A program made the position numbers and the translations under genes. Under the pieces are notes generated by a model, which saw nothing but the letters and a program-made list of their open reading frames with translations, was not told where the DNA came from and searched no databases. Positions 42,894 to 50,282 of a stretch of DNA of 64,000 nucleotides are shown here, one piece after another. Origin of the DNA: Ruminococcus sp. (GTDB lineage Bacteria > Bacillota > Clostridia > Oscillospirales > Acutalibacteraceae). Every line of letters starts with the position of its first letter. Position 1 is the stretch's first letter. The stretch is from assembly GCA_003521625.1 (NCBI GenBank), contig DPHV01000024.1, positions 362,815 to 426,814 of the forward strand, read 5' to 3'.

Positions 42894-44348
42894 ATGAATA
42901 CAACAAAAAGGTTGTCAAAATACTATCACTCCGAAAAAATATATTTATGGGAGTGGATTTTAGTTGCGGCAGTAGGATTACTGGTGTTTTCTTCCGCAGC
43001 TTATGTTGATTTAAAGAGTCTTACAGTATGGTCCACAAATGTGTGGGACGTTATATGTGACAGCAATATTTTCCATTTGTATGAATACAGTGCAGAAAAT
43101 GTATACGGGCTTAATCATGAGTATATGGGCAGCGAGCTTATGTCTGTGCTTCCGTGGTCTGTATGGAATTTGCCCATTTGGATTGCTCAAAGATTTTTCG
43201 GAGTAACTATTGTTGAATCTTCGCTTTCCCTTGCTTGGTCTAAACTGTTTTTAGTTGCTTTAAGTGTTTTAATGCTCTATTACACATATAAAATATGTAT
43301 GTTAATTATTAATGACAAAGTAAGAAGTCTTTGGTGCGTATTTTTCACAGCAAGTTCGTTCTTTCTTTACGTCGGCGTTTTTTACACAGGACAGAATGAC
43401 ATAATAATGATTACTGCATCGGTATTTGCCGTTTACTGCCTGCTGCGCAACAAAAATATAAGTTTTCTTGTCTGGTCGGCGGTTGCAATTTCAATAAAGC
43501 CGTTTTTCCTGATTGCATTTGTGGCGATTATTTTATTAAAGCAAAAGAACTTTATTAAGATTTTTATTGAATTGCTTGTTTCCGTAAGCGGTCTTGCAAT
43601 TCAGAAATTAATCTTTATGAAAGCTCCGATGTATGCAGAGTCAATGACAAACGGTCCGTCGGAAAATATGCTGGCGGAAATGTTTCCTGCAAATATTAAA
43701 ACTTCTTTCGGCAGCGTTTCGTTTTTTGCTATTGCACTTGTTCTCATATGTTTTTATGCCTATACAAGAAACTTTGACAATGAAAAAAGTACAGAGGACG
43801 GAAGAATACTCTACTGTAAATATGTGATTTACATCATTACTATGGTATATTTAAGCTACCTTATGTTCTCACCTTTTTCATATTACAGAGTAACTCTTCT
43901 TGTACCTTTTCTATATATTATGATTTGCTGTAACAAGCAGAATCTTGGTTATAATATTATTTTCGATACGGCTATGATTATTGGATTAATTATGCGTATT
44001 ATTATCAGAAGATCACAGTTTTGCCGTGTTACCGATACAAACTATTCACTTTTTCAAAGCCTTATGGGACATCGCATTGACCCCAGTACTGCAAGCTATC
44101 CCACCTTGTACGAATTTTTCGATAACCGTTTTGGTTTGATTGTGGATTTACAGGCATTGTTTTCAAGCATTGCTTTAGCGTCGGGAATTATTCTGCTTGT
44201 ACTGAATCATCCGCAGCGCAGTGTTAATATTCCCAAACAGCTTGATGAATGTCCCAGAATTTTGATATGGGCTCGCACGGTTCTGATTGTACCGTTTATT
44301 CTGGCTCTTCTTTATTTGTTTACTACGGCGACAGGCAAATTATATTAA
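42894..44348 (+). CDS. Polytopic GT-C-type glycosyltransferase (GT39/GT87-like)
   Basis: 484 residues with about eleven membrane segments and an early charged region, the style of polyprenyl-phosphate-sugar dependent GT-C enzymes. Segments such as SFFLYVGVFYTGQNDIIMI and the PFSYYRVTLLVPFLYIM stretch are typical of the DUF2029/GT87 group. Expected to take the flipped lipid-linked sugar and move it to an acceptor on the outside of the membrane. The acceptor is unknown. AAGGAGAGCCGATTGA precedes the ATG. Confidence 0.75.
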   Translation: MNTTKRLSKYYHSEKIYLWEWILVAAVGLLVFSSAAYVDLKSLTVWSTNVWDVICDSNIFHLYEYSAENVYGLNHEYMGSELMSVLPWSVWNLPIWIAQRFFGVTIVESSLSLAWSKLFLVALSVLMLYYTYKICMLIINDKVRSLWCVFFTASSFFLYVGVFYTGQNDIIMITASVFAVYCLLRNKNISFLVWSAVAISIKPFFLIAFVAIILLKQKNFIKIFIELLVSVSGLAIQKLIFMKAPMYAESMTNGPSENMLAEMFPANIKTSFGSVSFFAIALVLICFYAYTRNFDNEKSTEDGRILYCKYVIYIITMVYLSYLMFSPFSYYRVTLLVPFLYIMICCNKQNLGYNIIFDTAMIIGLIMRIIIRRSQFCRVTDTNYSLFQSLMGHRIDPSTASYPTLYEFFDNRFGLIVDLQALFSSIALASGIILLVLNHPQRSVNIPKQLDECPRILIWARTVLIVPFILALLYLFTTATGKLY

Positions 44349-44361
44349 GGAGGAAATCTTT

Positions 44362-45237
44362 GTGAAAGGTATTATTCTTGCCGGAGGAAAAGGAACAAGG
44401 CTTTATCCTATGACAAAGGTTGTGTCAAAACAACTCTTGCCTATTTATGATAAGCCGTTGATTTATTATCCTCTCTCTATTCTGATGTTGGCAAACATAA
44501 CCGAAGTTCTTATTATTTCGACTCCGGATGATACACCCCTTTATGAAAAATTACTTGGCGACGGCTCTCAGTTAGGCATCAAATTGTCCTATGCTGTTCA
44601 GCAGGAACCAAAAGGTCTGGCACAGGCTTTTCTGATTGGAGAAGATTTCATCGGCAATGACAGTGTTTGTCTTATTCTGGGAGACAATGTCTTTTACGGT
44701 TATGATTTTCCAAAGATTTTGTCCCGAGCTAAAAATGAACTGAATGGTGCTACTGTGTTTGGTTATCCTGTAAACAATCCAAAGGATTTCGGTGTGGTGG
44801 AATTCGATTCCGACTGGCGTGTGCTTTCAATTGAAGAAAAGCCTGAAAATCCAAAATCAAATTATGCTGTACCGGGGCTCTATTTTTACGACAACCGTGT
44901 AATTGATATTGCAAAGAATATTAAGCCATCAGCAAGAGGCGAACTGGAAATTTCTTCTGTAAACAGCGCTTATCTTGAAAAAGGCGAGCTTAATGTTGTT
45001 TTGCTCAGTCGTGGAATAGCGTGGCTTGACACGGGAACTCCCTTTGGAATGACAAGAGCCGCAGAGTTTGTCCAGACAATGCAGTCAATGCAGGGAATGT
45101 ACATAAGCTGTCTTGAAGAAATTGCGTGGCGACGTGGTTTTATTGATACAGAACAGCTCAGATCATTGGGAGAAGAGCAGAAGATGACGGAATACGGTCA
45201 ATATCTTCTTAATCTTGCAGATGGAAAAAAGTGCTGA
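44362..45237 (+). CDS. rmlA: Glucose-1-phosphate thymidylyltransferase RmlA
   Basis: 291 residues, normal family length. Makes dTDP-glucose from dTTP and glucose-1-phosphate. GIILAGGKGTRLYPMTKVVS nucleotide motif at the N-terminus, then QLLPIYDKPLIYYPLS, LGDNVFYGYDF and EEKPENPKS. The start is GTG 44362 with AAGGAGG 7 bases before; the longer open frame overlaps the previous gene in another frame. No rmlC or rmlD follows, so the operon does not make dTDP-rhamnose. Confidence 0.97.
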   Translation: MKGIILAGGKGTRLYPMTKVVSKQLLPIYDKPLIYYPLSILMLANITEVLIISTPDDTPLYEKLLGDGSQLGIKLSYAVQQEPKGLAQAFLIGEDFIGNDSVCLILGDNVFYGYDFPKILSRAKNELNGATVFGYPVNNPKDFGVVEFDSDWRVLSIEEKPENPKSNYAVPGLYFYDNRVIDIAKNIKPSARGELEISSVNSAYLEKGELNVVLLSRGIAWLDTGTPFGMTRAAEFVQTMQSMQGMYISCLEEIAWRRGFIDTEQLRSLGEEQKMTEYGQYLLNLADGKKC

Positions 45238-45309
45238 AAATATCAGAATAATTAAAATAACACAAAAAAGAAAGGGCAGCTTTTGCTTTGCAAAGGCTTG
45301 GTAATTTTT

Positions 45310-46356
45310 ATGAAAAATATTCTTGTTACAGGCGGTGCCGGATTTATCGGTTCAAATTTTGTGCATTATATGCTGAAAAACCACGATTATAATATAATCA
45401 ATCTTGACGCTTTGACATATGCGGGAAACCTTGATAATTTGTCAGACGTTGAAAACGACCCGAAATATACCTTTGTCAAGGCAGATATACGTGATAAAGC
45501 GGCTATTGAAGAGGTCTTTGAAAAATACAGTATTGATACGGTTGTCAATTTTGCGGCAGAAAGCCACGTTGACCGTTCAATAACTGAACCGGAAATTTTT
45601 CTTACTACAAATGTACTTGGCACACAGAATCTTCTGGAAACTGCTAAACGTCACTGGAAGGTTAATCCTGACGACAAATATTCATCGGAATTTAAAAGCG
45701 GCGTAAAATTTTTACAGGTTTCTACAGATGAAACCTACGGAGCATTGGGAAAAACAGGTATGTTTACAGAAACAACTCCGATTTCTCCTAACTCACCTTA
45801 TTCAGCTTCAAAGGCAAGCGCCGATTTAGTGGTAAGGGCTTATCACAACACCTTTGGTATGCCTGTAAATATTACACGCTGCTCTAATAATTACGGTCCA
45901 TACCAGTTTCCTGAAAAGCTTATTCCCCTGATGATTAATAATTGCAGGAATAATAAATCTCTTCCTGTTTACGGCGACGGTATGCAGATTCGTGACTGGC
46001 TGCATGTATCCGACCATTGCTCTGCCATTGATACCGTGCTTCATAAAGGTAAAGACGGCGAGATTTACAATATCGGCGGAAATAATGAAAAAGCCAATAT
46101 TGAGATTGTCAAGCTGATTATAAGCACTCTTGGTAAGAGCGAAGATTTAATTGAATACGTTAAGGACAGACCGGGTCACGACCGAAGGTATGCAATTGAC
46201 AACACAAAGATAACAACAGAGCTTGGATGGTCGCCTGCATATACCTTTGAGCAAGGCATCAAAGAAACCATTGAGTGGTATCTTAATAATGAACAATGGA
46301 TGAACAAGATTACATCGGGTGAATATACCAAATACTATGAGAAAATGTATAAGTAA
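45310..46356 (+). CDS. rmlB: dTDP-glucose 4,6-dehydratase RmlB
   Basis: 348 residues. Extended short-chain dehydrogenase: NAD motif GGAGFIGSNF, SHVDRSITEPEIF, catalytic STDETYG, and the Tyr-x3-Lys in PYSASKASAD. Produces dTDP-4-keto-6-deoxyglucose for the WecE-type transaminase. ATG 45310 is the start by homology (MKNILVTGGAG); the ribosome binding site is weak. Last gene of the operon, followed by a strong terminator. Confidence 0.97.
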   Translation: MKNILVTGGAGFIGSNFVHYMLKNHDYNIINLDALTYAGNLDNLSDVENDPKYTFVKADIRDKAAIEEVFEKYSIDTVVNFAAESHVDRSITEPEIFLTTNVLGTQNLLETAKRHWKVNPDDKYSSEFKSGVKFLQVSTDETYGALGKTGMFTETTPISPNSPYSASKASADLVVRAYHNTFGMPVNITRCSNNYGPYQFPEKLIPLMINNCRNNKSLPVYGDGMQIRDWLHVSDHCSAIDTVLHKGKDGEIYNIGGNNEKANIEIVKLIISTLGKSEDLIEYVKDRPGHDRRYAIDNTKITTELGWSPAYTFEQGIKETIEWYLNNEQWMNKITSGEYTKYYEKMYK

Positions 46357-46392
46357 TTTGCCGCATTGTCACTGCAAATAAATAAAATGATT

Positions 46393-46433
46393 AAAGGCTG
46401 AAAATTCCGAAAACGGAATATTCAGCCTTTTTT
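46393..46433 (+). terminator. Terminator of the dTDP-sugar operon
   Basis: AAAGGCTGAA and TTCAGCCTTT with an inner ATTCCG/CGGAAT stem and GAAA-like loop, followed by a run of T. Confidence 0.92.
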
Positions 46434-46444
46434 GCTCTTATTTT

Positions 46445-46475
46445 TGAACGACGGGACGTCGCTCACTGCATTTTT
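46445..46475. repeat. Small dispersed hairpin repeat, copy B
   Basis: GAACGACGGGACGTCGCTC then ACTGCATTTTTT. It matches copy A at 34604-34632 (GAGCGACG...CGTCGCTC, GCTACAGTTTT). Confidence 0.55.
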
Positions 46476-46478
46476 TAA

Positions 46479-46964
46479 TTAATGTGAAAAGTATATCTCG
46501 TAATCATTATAATTAATGATTATTCCGTTTGCAGTGCCGTTTTTGCGCTCGATTTTAAATTTGGTGTTCGTACCGTCATCAAAAAATGCTTCTATTTCAT
46601 CATCCGAATTGACGGTAAAACTGCCTGTGTGCGTTCCGTCGTCGGCTGTTCCCGGTGAGAGCCAGAGTGAGAATCTGCCGTCCTCATTAAAGGTAAGCGA
46701 GCCTTGATAGGATGTGTAGTTGGTGTTGTAGATTTCCGACATTTCCACCTCGTCACCGCTTGCGTTCTTTGCTGTTGACGGAATCCATTGATAGGTGCAA
46801 AGCTCGTTATTGCGATTTTGCTGTGAAGAACAGCTGACTGTTAATATTGCTGATGCCGCTATTATTATTGCGACAATAACACAGCTGATAATAATCGGGA
46901 GTTTTTTTGATTGCTTTTTTCGGGTTTGTTTTGCTTTTGCGGAAGATTTTTTATTTTTTGCCAT
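46479..46964 (-). CDS. Membrane-anchored small beta-barrel-like protein, paralogue 1
   Basis: 161 residues: a Lys/Arg-rich cytoplasmic tail, a membrane segment (about 24-46) that ends in SCSS and could be a lipobox, then a domain with SLTFNEDGRFSLWLSPGTAD, SFTVNSDDEI and the end GIIINYNDYEIYFSH. The 207-residue protein next door shares the same plan and ending (LIINYGGYDVYFNM), so they are paralogues. Function not known. Confidence 0.75.
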   Translation of the reverse strand: MAKNKKSSAKAKQTRKKQSKKLPIIISCVIVAIIIAASAILTVSCSSQQNRNNELCTYQWIPSTAKNASGDEVEMSEIYNTNYTSYQGSLTFNEDGRFSLWLSPGTADDGTHTGSFTVNSDDEIEAFFDDGTNTKFKIERKNGTANGIIINYNDYEIYFSH

Positions 46965-46998
46965 ATTGTCACCGTGTTATTTGAATGTGTAATTAATT

Positions 46999-47045
46999 CG
47001 GGGACGTCAAGGATGCCGTCCCTTACGTAAAGTATCGCTATTGTT
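46999..47045. repeat. Small dispersed hairpin repeat, copy C
   Basis: GGGGACGTCAAGGATGCCGTC with arms GGGACG/CGTCCC, then GTAAAGTATCGCTATTGTTTA. Related to copy D at 38940 with compensating changes in the stem. Confidence 0.6.
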
Positions 47046-47668
47046 TACATATTGAAGTAAACGTCATAGCCGCCGTAATTTATGATAAGCTCTAAAGGAG
47101 TGTCACCCTCCCACGAGGCAACCTTAACGGACATATTCTTATCATTTGAATAGGTTGCGACAATTGTATCACCCTCTACGGCATATGCACCCGAATTGAC
47201 AGAAGATGAAGTTACGGAGTCGGTGAATGTGCCGTCGCTGTTGAAAGTTATTACGCCCTGCGAAAATGCGGAGCCGAACACCTCGCGCAGAGTACACTCT
47301 TCGTTTGTTGAGGAATCAACAGCCTTGTAAGGCACGTAGGTTGCATTGAAGTAGCTTACTTCCTGACCGCTCTTTGTGGGGACTACGACCTTTGACACCT
47401 CCGAGGTTTCGCCTGTAAAGATTTCGGATTGCGTTGTCGGCTGTTCAGACTCTGTCGGTTGAATTGTTGTTTCAGCTGACTCTCCCGAGGCTGACTGAAC
47501 GGTTGAAGTTGTCTGCTGTGGTGAAGTTGTTGAAGTTGTATTTGCAGGTTTTGAGCCTGAATTAAAGATAATTACTGCATAAATCACACCAATGATTATT
47601 AGTGCTGTTAAAATACAGATTATGACAATTGGCTTTTTTGAGGTTTTTGCACTGTGTCGTCCTGCCAT
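47045..47668 (-). CDS. Membrane-anchored small beta-barrel-like protein, paralogue 2
   Basis: 207 residues: a short basic tail, a membrane segment (about 13-34), a Ser/Thr/Gln-rich linker (about 36-100), then a C-terminal domain matching the 161-residue neighbour (GVITFNSDGTFTDS, GAYAVEGDTIVATY, ELIINYGGYDVYFNM). Its ATG overlaps the stop of the upstream YesL-like gene by one base. Likely extracellular; role unknown. Confidence 0.78.
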   Translation of the reverse strand: MAGRHSAKTSKKPIVIICILTALIIIGVIYAVIIFNSGSKPANTTSTTSPQQTTSTVQSASGESAETTIQPTESEQPTTQSEIFTGETSEVSKVVVPTKSGQEVSYFNATYVPYKAVDSSTNEECTLREVFGSAFSQGVITFNSDGTFTDSVTSSSVNSGAYAVEGDTIVATYSNDKNMSVKVASWEGDTPLELIINYGGYDVYFNM

Positions 47669-48630
47669 TATTCCTGCTCTCCTTTCGGGTTTTCGTCATT
47701 TTTTAGTTTTAAAAGCACGCTTCGTTTTACCATTTTTCCGTTATAGTAAATGTATTCGTCACCGTCGGCGTTTTCGTCAACGTCTATATCCGAGAATCCC
47801 TCGGCTATATTTTTCTTCGGTGTTTCCTCTGTATCATCAAAAATGCCGTTCTTTCTGTTCTCTATCTTCTTGTCAATTTCTTTGCTCTTTTTATCGTTAC
47901 CTACTATCATATTGTACATTGGTTTATATACAGCAGAGTTGATTACAAACGACATAATTGAAGGAACAAAGAAAAGTGCAAGAACTACTGTTGCTATTAT
48001 TACCGCAATCGGCACGTAACAGCACATAAGAACCGTTGCGCAAAGCAGGAATAGCACGAACAAGCCAAGGGTTGCAATCAGGTTGTACTTGAACTCGCCA
48101 AAGGTCATCAATGCACTGTTTTTGTAGATATTTTTCATTGAAATATCAAACGTTACCGTCATAGGCGGAATATAATAGAAAGCAAAAAGGAAAAATATGC
48201 TTACTATTATGCTGATTAAAAGGAAAATGTAAAATACTCCGTTGACCTTACCGAATGAAGTGTACATTGTTATTGAATAGTAGCTGAAAAACATTGCAAC
48301 ATAGAACACAGCGCCGTGAACGAGAAATCGCAGGAAGTTTTCCTTTACGCCTGAAATGAAGTTATGTACAACATCAACGTTTTCCTCTCCCCTGACAATA
48401 TGCGAGGTGACCTGAACAACACCGGCATAGAACGGGAAAAGCGGAATTGCCGTTAAGAAAAGTATAAAGTTTGAGTTTAAACCCGTAATCGTATTTATTA
48501 GCCAGAATATGCCGAAAAATACGGCTGACGGTACTGCAAAAAGCAAATTTGTCAGCAACAGCTTCGGGAAATTATGAAATAAGCTTGAAATAACAGATGT
48601 CAAAACCAGAGAGCTTTTTTCAGTTGACAT
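47668..48630 (-). CDS. DUF624/YesL-like membrane protein
   Basis: 320 residues. Several membrane segments in residues 20-240 in the pattern of YesL-like proteins (SLFHNFPKLLLTNLLFAVPS, FPFYAGVVQVTSHIVRGEEN), then a charged cytoplasmic C-terminus with DDTEETPKK and EYIYYNGKMVKRSVLLKLKN. ATG 48630 has CGGAGG before it; the longer frame would overlap the SpoIIM-family gene. Sits in a four-gene unit. Confidence 0.75.
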   Translation of the reverse strand: MSTEKSSLVLTSVISSLFHNFPKLLLTNLLFAVPSAVFFGIFWLINTITGLNSNFILFLTAIPLFPFYAGVVQVTSHIVRGEENVDVVHNFISGVKENFLRFLVHGAVFYVAMFFSYYSITMYTSFGKVNGVFYIFLLISIIVSIFFLFAFYYIPPMTVTFDISMKNIYKNSALMTFGEFKYNLIATLGLFVLFLLCATVLMCCYVPIAVIIATVVLALFFVPSIMSFVINSAVYKPMYNMIVGNDKKSKEIDKKIENRKNGIFDDTEETPKKNIAEGFSDIDVDENADGDEYIYYNGKMVKRSVLLKLKNDENPKGEQE

Positions 48631-48661
48631 TTTAAACCTCCGATTTTTGCGTAAGCAAAAT

Positions 48662-49333
48662 CTAAAAATTGAACGCTCCTGCAAACAACGTCCAGAGTGC
48701 AGTATCGATAAGAGACGCACAGAACGTCATTATGAGAGAAGCCATAAGGTGAGAGCAAAGCGTAGTTGCTCCCGAACGCATTGACTGCTTGGGCGGATAT
48801 TTTGCGAATGTGTAGGCAAACATATCCTTTGAAAACATAAAGGAGTTTGACGAAAACATTACCAGCGCAATGCAGAACAAAAATGTACCCGGCAAAAGCA
48901 CAAGCAGATAAAATCCTACTCCGCCGAGCTTTTGTATAGCAAAAAGATAGCCTGCTGTCAGCCCTGTTCCAAAGCCCTTAAAAAGGACAACGAAAGGCAT
49001 TACGAACACTCCCCATGGGGTGAGTCCGAGCAAAAATACTGAAAATAAAAATATAAAATCTGACGCAAAGCAAGCACAGAAAGTACCTGCTGCATTCTGT
49101 GCAAGTCTTGCGTCAAGGTTTGTTGTAAATAAAAAGTCGAGAGAATTAAGCAGGCTTTCGCCCGAATTTTGTGCGCAGATTGAGCCTGCGACAAGTCCGA
49201 CAAGCAGAACTGCAGTGAACATCACTCTCAAGCCGTACCTTCTGAAAAAATACTGTAAATCGGAAAGCGTTATTCTGCGTATTCCCCTTCTGCCTAATTC
49301 TGTCTTTTTAAACGAAAATACCAAGCTTTTCAT
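48662..49333 (-). CDS. SpoIIM-family (stage II sporulation protein M) membrane protein
   Basis: 223 residues, five or six membrane segments. Landmarks are RRYGLRVMFTAVLLVGLVAG, LLGLTPWGVFVMPFVVLFKG and GFGTGLTAGYLF, as in SpoIIM/DUF95 proteins. In sporulating bacteria SpoIIM acts with SpoIID/SpoIIP in engulfment; whether this copy is the sporulation one cannot be told because no spo genes adjoin. First gene of the minus-strand unit. Confidence 0.8.
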   Translation of the reverse strand: MKSLVFSFKKTELGRRGIRRITLSDLQYFFRRYGLRVMFTAVLLVGLVAGSICAQNSGESLLNSLDFLFTTNLDARLAQNAAGTFCACFASDFIFLFSVFLLGLTPWGVFVMPFVVLFKGFGTGLTAGYLFAIQKLGGVGFYLLVLLPGTFLFCIALVMFSSNSFMFSKDMFAYTFAKYPPKQSMRSGATTLCSHLMASLIMTFCASLIDTALWTLFAGAFNF

Positions 49334-49427
49334 AAATACATTCCTTTCGTTTTATCGGAGTTTAACGAGCAATAAGCTCGGGTTGTCCCGTTAAAACTTT
49401 ATGCGAAATGTATTTATTTTATGAATA

Positions 49428-50228
49428 TTACTTGCCAAGCTCCACGGCACGCTTTGTGCAGGCGTCCATTGCATCCTGAACTACCTCGTAAAAGCCGTGC
49501 TCTTTTAGCTTATCGAGTGCGGCTATTGTTGTGCCGCCCTTTGAACTTACTTTCTGAATAAGAACATCGGCGCTGTCGCCGCTTTCACGTAACATAGCCG
49601 CCGAGCCTTCAAGCGTTGCACATACAAGATTCATAGCCTTATCGTAGTCTATCCCCTGCTTTTGCGCATAATCAGCCATTGCCTTTGCAAAGAGGTAGAT
49701 GTAGGCAGGGCTGCTTCCGTTTACGGCGATAATCTCGTTCATATGCTCTTCTGTGATGTATTCACACACGCCGCTTCCTGCAAACATATTATATACAACC
49801 TGCTTGTCCTCGTCGCTGATGTTATCTGACGGGCAGAGTGCAGATGCACCCTTCTTTAGCAATAAAGGAGTGTTGGGCATTACACGCACAACGGGGCATT
49901 TACAGCTAAGAGCAGACTGAACATAGCCGATTGAAATTCCTGCGGCAATTGAAACAAAGGTTTTGCTTTCGTTTACGGCAGGTTTGATAGATTCAAGCAC
50001 CTCAAGATAATTCTGAGGCTTTACCGCAAGTACGGTAATGTCGCTGTTTTCTACAACCTCACAGCCCGACTTACAGACTGAAACCCCCATTTCAGCCATC
50101 AGAGCACACTTATTATTATCGGTATCAAAAACATTGATAAAATCTACTTTACCGTCGTTTTGTGACATAATGCCTTTGATTATGGCGGTTGCCATATTGC
50201 CTGCGCCGATAAATCCTATTTTTTTCAT
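49428..50228 (-). CDS. proC: Pyrroline-5-carboxylate reductase
   Basis: 266 residues, final step of proline synthesis (NAD(P)H-dependent). GFIGAGNMATAIIKG Rossmann motif, VLAVKPQNY, VVRVMPNTPLLLKKG and the C-terminal VSSKGGTTIAALDKL signature. AGGTAATAAG precedes the ATG. proA and proB are not nearby. Confidence 0.96.
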   Translation of the reverse strand: MKKIGFIGAGNMATAIIKGIMSQNDGKVDFINVFDTDNNKCALMAEMGVSVCKSGCEVVENSDITVLAVKPQNYLEVLESIKPAVNESKTFVSIAAGISIGYVQSALSCKCPVVRVMPNTPLLLKKGASALCPSDNISDEDKQVVYNMFAGSGVCEYITEEHMNEIIAVNGSSPAYIYLFAKAMADYAQKQGIDYDKAMNLVCATLEGSAAMLRESGDSADVLIQKVSSKGGTTIAALDKLKEHGFYEVVQDAMDACTKRAVELGK

Positions 50229-50282
50229 CTTATTACCTTCTTCATTTTCATTTTAAACAACACTTTTATTTATATCACGCTA

